A stretch of DNA of 64,000 nt, taken from Dyadobacter chenwenxiniae (GTDB lineage: Bacteria; Bacteroidota; Bacteroidia; Cytophagales; Spirosomataceae). The translations under genes were made by a program, and so were the position numbers. Shown here in pieces: positions 63,024 through 64,000 of this stretch (the first letter of the stretch is position 1; each line of letters starts with the position of its first letter). The stretch spans positions 2,480,001-2,544,000 of the forward strand of contig NZ_CP094997.1 in assembly GCF_022869785.1 (NCBI RefSeq). The letters run 5' to 3'. Below the pieces are notes generated by a model, which was given only the letters and a program-made list of their open reading frames with translations, was not told the origin of the DNA and did not search any database.

Positions 63024-64000
63024 ATGAGCGCTGCCTCCCTTATCCCTGATTTGTTCAGGACAGAGTACCGCAAGATCGTTGCGGTACTCTGCTATCATTT
63101 TGGTTTTGAGCATATTGAAATCGCCGAAGACATTGTGAGCGACACATTTTTGGCCGCAACCGAATCGTGGGGTTATAACGGTTTACCTGAAAACCCGAAT
63201 GCCTGGTTATATACAGTGGCCAAAAACAAAGCTAAAAACCACTTGAAGCGCAGTTTGCTTTTCACGCAAAAACTGGCTCCTGAAATCCGCTATCAGGCAC
63301 ACGACACAGAACCATCGGATATAGACCTTTCGTCAAAAAACATCGAAGACAGCCAGCTCGCAATGATTTTCGCAGTCTGCCACCCGAGCATATCCAGGGA
63401 GTCTCAGGTTGCGCTGGCGCTAAACCTGCTTTGCGGCTTTGGTATCCAGGAAATCGCTAACGCCTTTCTGACGGAAAGAGAGGTCATTTACAAAAGAATA
63501 AGCCGCGCAAAAGAAAAATTGAAAGAAGAGAAGATTCGCATCGGTCAGCCTACGCGGGCTGAGATCCACGAGCGGCTCGAACCGGTTTTAAAAACGCTAT
63601 ATCTTGTCTTTTCAGAAGGATATTATTCATCCGGGACGCAAACCGATGCAGTGCACGCCAATATCCGCAAGTCGCTCTGTGCTGAGGCAATCCGGCTAAA
63701 TTACTTTTTGGTACAAAACGATCTGACTAATACCCCGGCCACAAATGCATTACTAGCATTAATGAGCTTTCATGCCTCGCGTCTCGAAGCGCGGATTAGC
63801 GAAAACGGGGAAGCAATTTTATATGAAGACCAGGACGAGACGCTGTGGAACCGTGAACTGATCGATCAGGGCATTTACTTTTTGAGAAAGGCTGCCGCAG
63901 GAACAATCGTCACCCGCTACCATTTGGAAGCGGGCATCGCCTATTGGCATACTATCAAAGAAGATTCGCGGGACAAATGGGAAAACATCCTGGATTTGTA
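63024..64000 (+). CDS. ECF42-type RNA polymerase sigma factor (cut by window edge)
   Basis: The frame runs from an ATG at 63024 to the right edge (325 codons, no stop). It has sigma region 2 (IAEDIVSDTFLAATESWGYNGLPENPNAWL, paraphrased as the core-binding and -10 helices), region 4 around FGIQEIANAFLTEREVIYKRISRAKEKL, and a long C-terminal extension with TPR-like helices (LKTLYLVFSEGYYSSG), diagnostic of ECF42/SigJ-like factors. These lack an anti-sigma factor and are thought to be controlled through the C-terminal domain. The adjacent DGPF and AhpD-like genes complete the usual locus. Confidence 0.93.
   Translation, partial: MSAASLIPDLFRTEYRKIVAVLCYHFGFEHIEIAEDIVSDTFLAATESWGYNGLPENPNAWLYTVAKNKAKNHLKRSLLFTQKLAPEIRYQAHDTEPSDIDLSSKNIEDSQLAMIFAVCHPSISRESQVALALNLLCGFGIQEIANAFLTEREVIYKRISRAKEKLKEEKIRIGQPTRAEIHERLEPVLKTLYLVFSEGYYSSGTQTDAVHANIRKSLCAEAIRLNYFLVQNDLTNTPATNALLALMSFHASRLEARISENGEAILYEDQDETLWNRELIDQGIYFLRKAAAGTIVTRYHLEAGIAYWHTIKEDSRDKWENILDL

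Noticed and set aside
1..64000. tRNA, rRNA, prophage, integron or restriction/defence genes
   Set aside because: None was recognised on either strand; the beta-lactamase-fold protein is a general serine hydrolase, not evidence for resistance.

Overview
The window looks like a chromosomal segment from a Bacteroidota bacterium of the order Cytophagales, most like Dyadobacter/Spirosoma-type soil organisms. That placement is inference: it rests on three SusC-like receptors (two with SusD partners), LytS/LytTR two-component pairs, many small lipoproteins, 7TM-AraC and orphan Crp/Fnr regulators, and a TTTG/TAnnTTTG promoter of the Bacteroidota type. No rRNA, tRNA, CRISPR array, intact IS element or prophage was seen. 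Both window ends cut genes: a SusC receptor on the left and an ECF sigma factor on the right.

Layout. 1-1290: N-terminal part of a SusC receptor. 1.6-5.4 kb: stress-type genes (SRPBCC protein, manganese catalase, DsbA-like protein, two DUF421 membrane proteins), closed by a strong shared hairpin terminator. 5.4-13.5 kb, minus strand: a DUF6766 membrane protein and a polysaccharide utilisation locus, SusC-SusD-GH43-GH43, probably for arabinose- or xylose-containing glycans. 13.7-17.2 kb: small membrane proteins, lipoproteins and a DUF748/AsmA-like protein. 17.4-20.9 kb: a translationally coupled ABC-2 exporter operon (permease-permease-ATPase). 21.1-24.9 kb: a small acidic protein, a membrane serine hydrolase and a 7TM-AraC regulator preceded by a 14-nt-period repeat. 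25.3-26.7 kb: an ArsR-SRPBCC-VOC operon with a clearly readable promoter and operator. 26.7-30.4 kb: an ABC exporter divergent from a LytS/LytTR two-component system. 30.5-37.1 kb: poorly characterised membrane protein, lipoproteins and a double TonB_C protein.

37.4-43.3 kb is the most unusual part. It appears to be an exopolysaccharide module: a glycosidase-like lipoprotein is translationally coupled to a family 2 glycosyltransferase carrying a periplasmic glycosidase-like domain that has lost its acid/base glutamate. Converging on it is a membrane-anchored tandem GH26-like protein whose first copy lacks the nucleophile. A truncated response-regulator remnant lies at the edge.

43.7-54.4 kb: a RidA protein, a DUF1259 protein, a molybdenum hydroxylase operon (one 2Fe-2S subunit and two large subunits) divergent from a second LytS/LytTR pair, a DUF2306 membrane protein and a Crp/Fnr regulator. 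55.0-59.7 kb: a SusC/SusD pair with its own terminator. 60.0-64.0 kb: two small unknown genes, a Crp/Fnr regulator followed by a textbook TGTGA-N6-TCACA site and a RidA gene, then an AhpD-like protein, a YCII/DGPF protein and an ECF42-type sigma factor.
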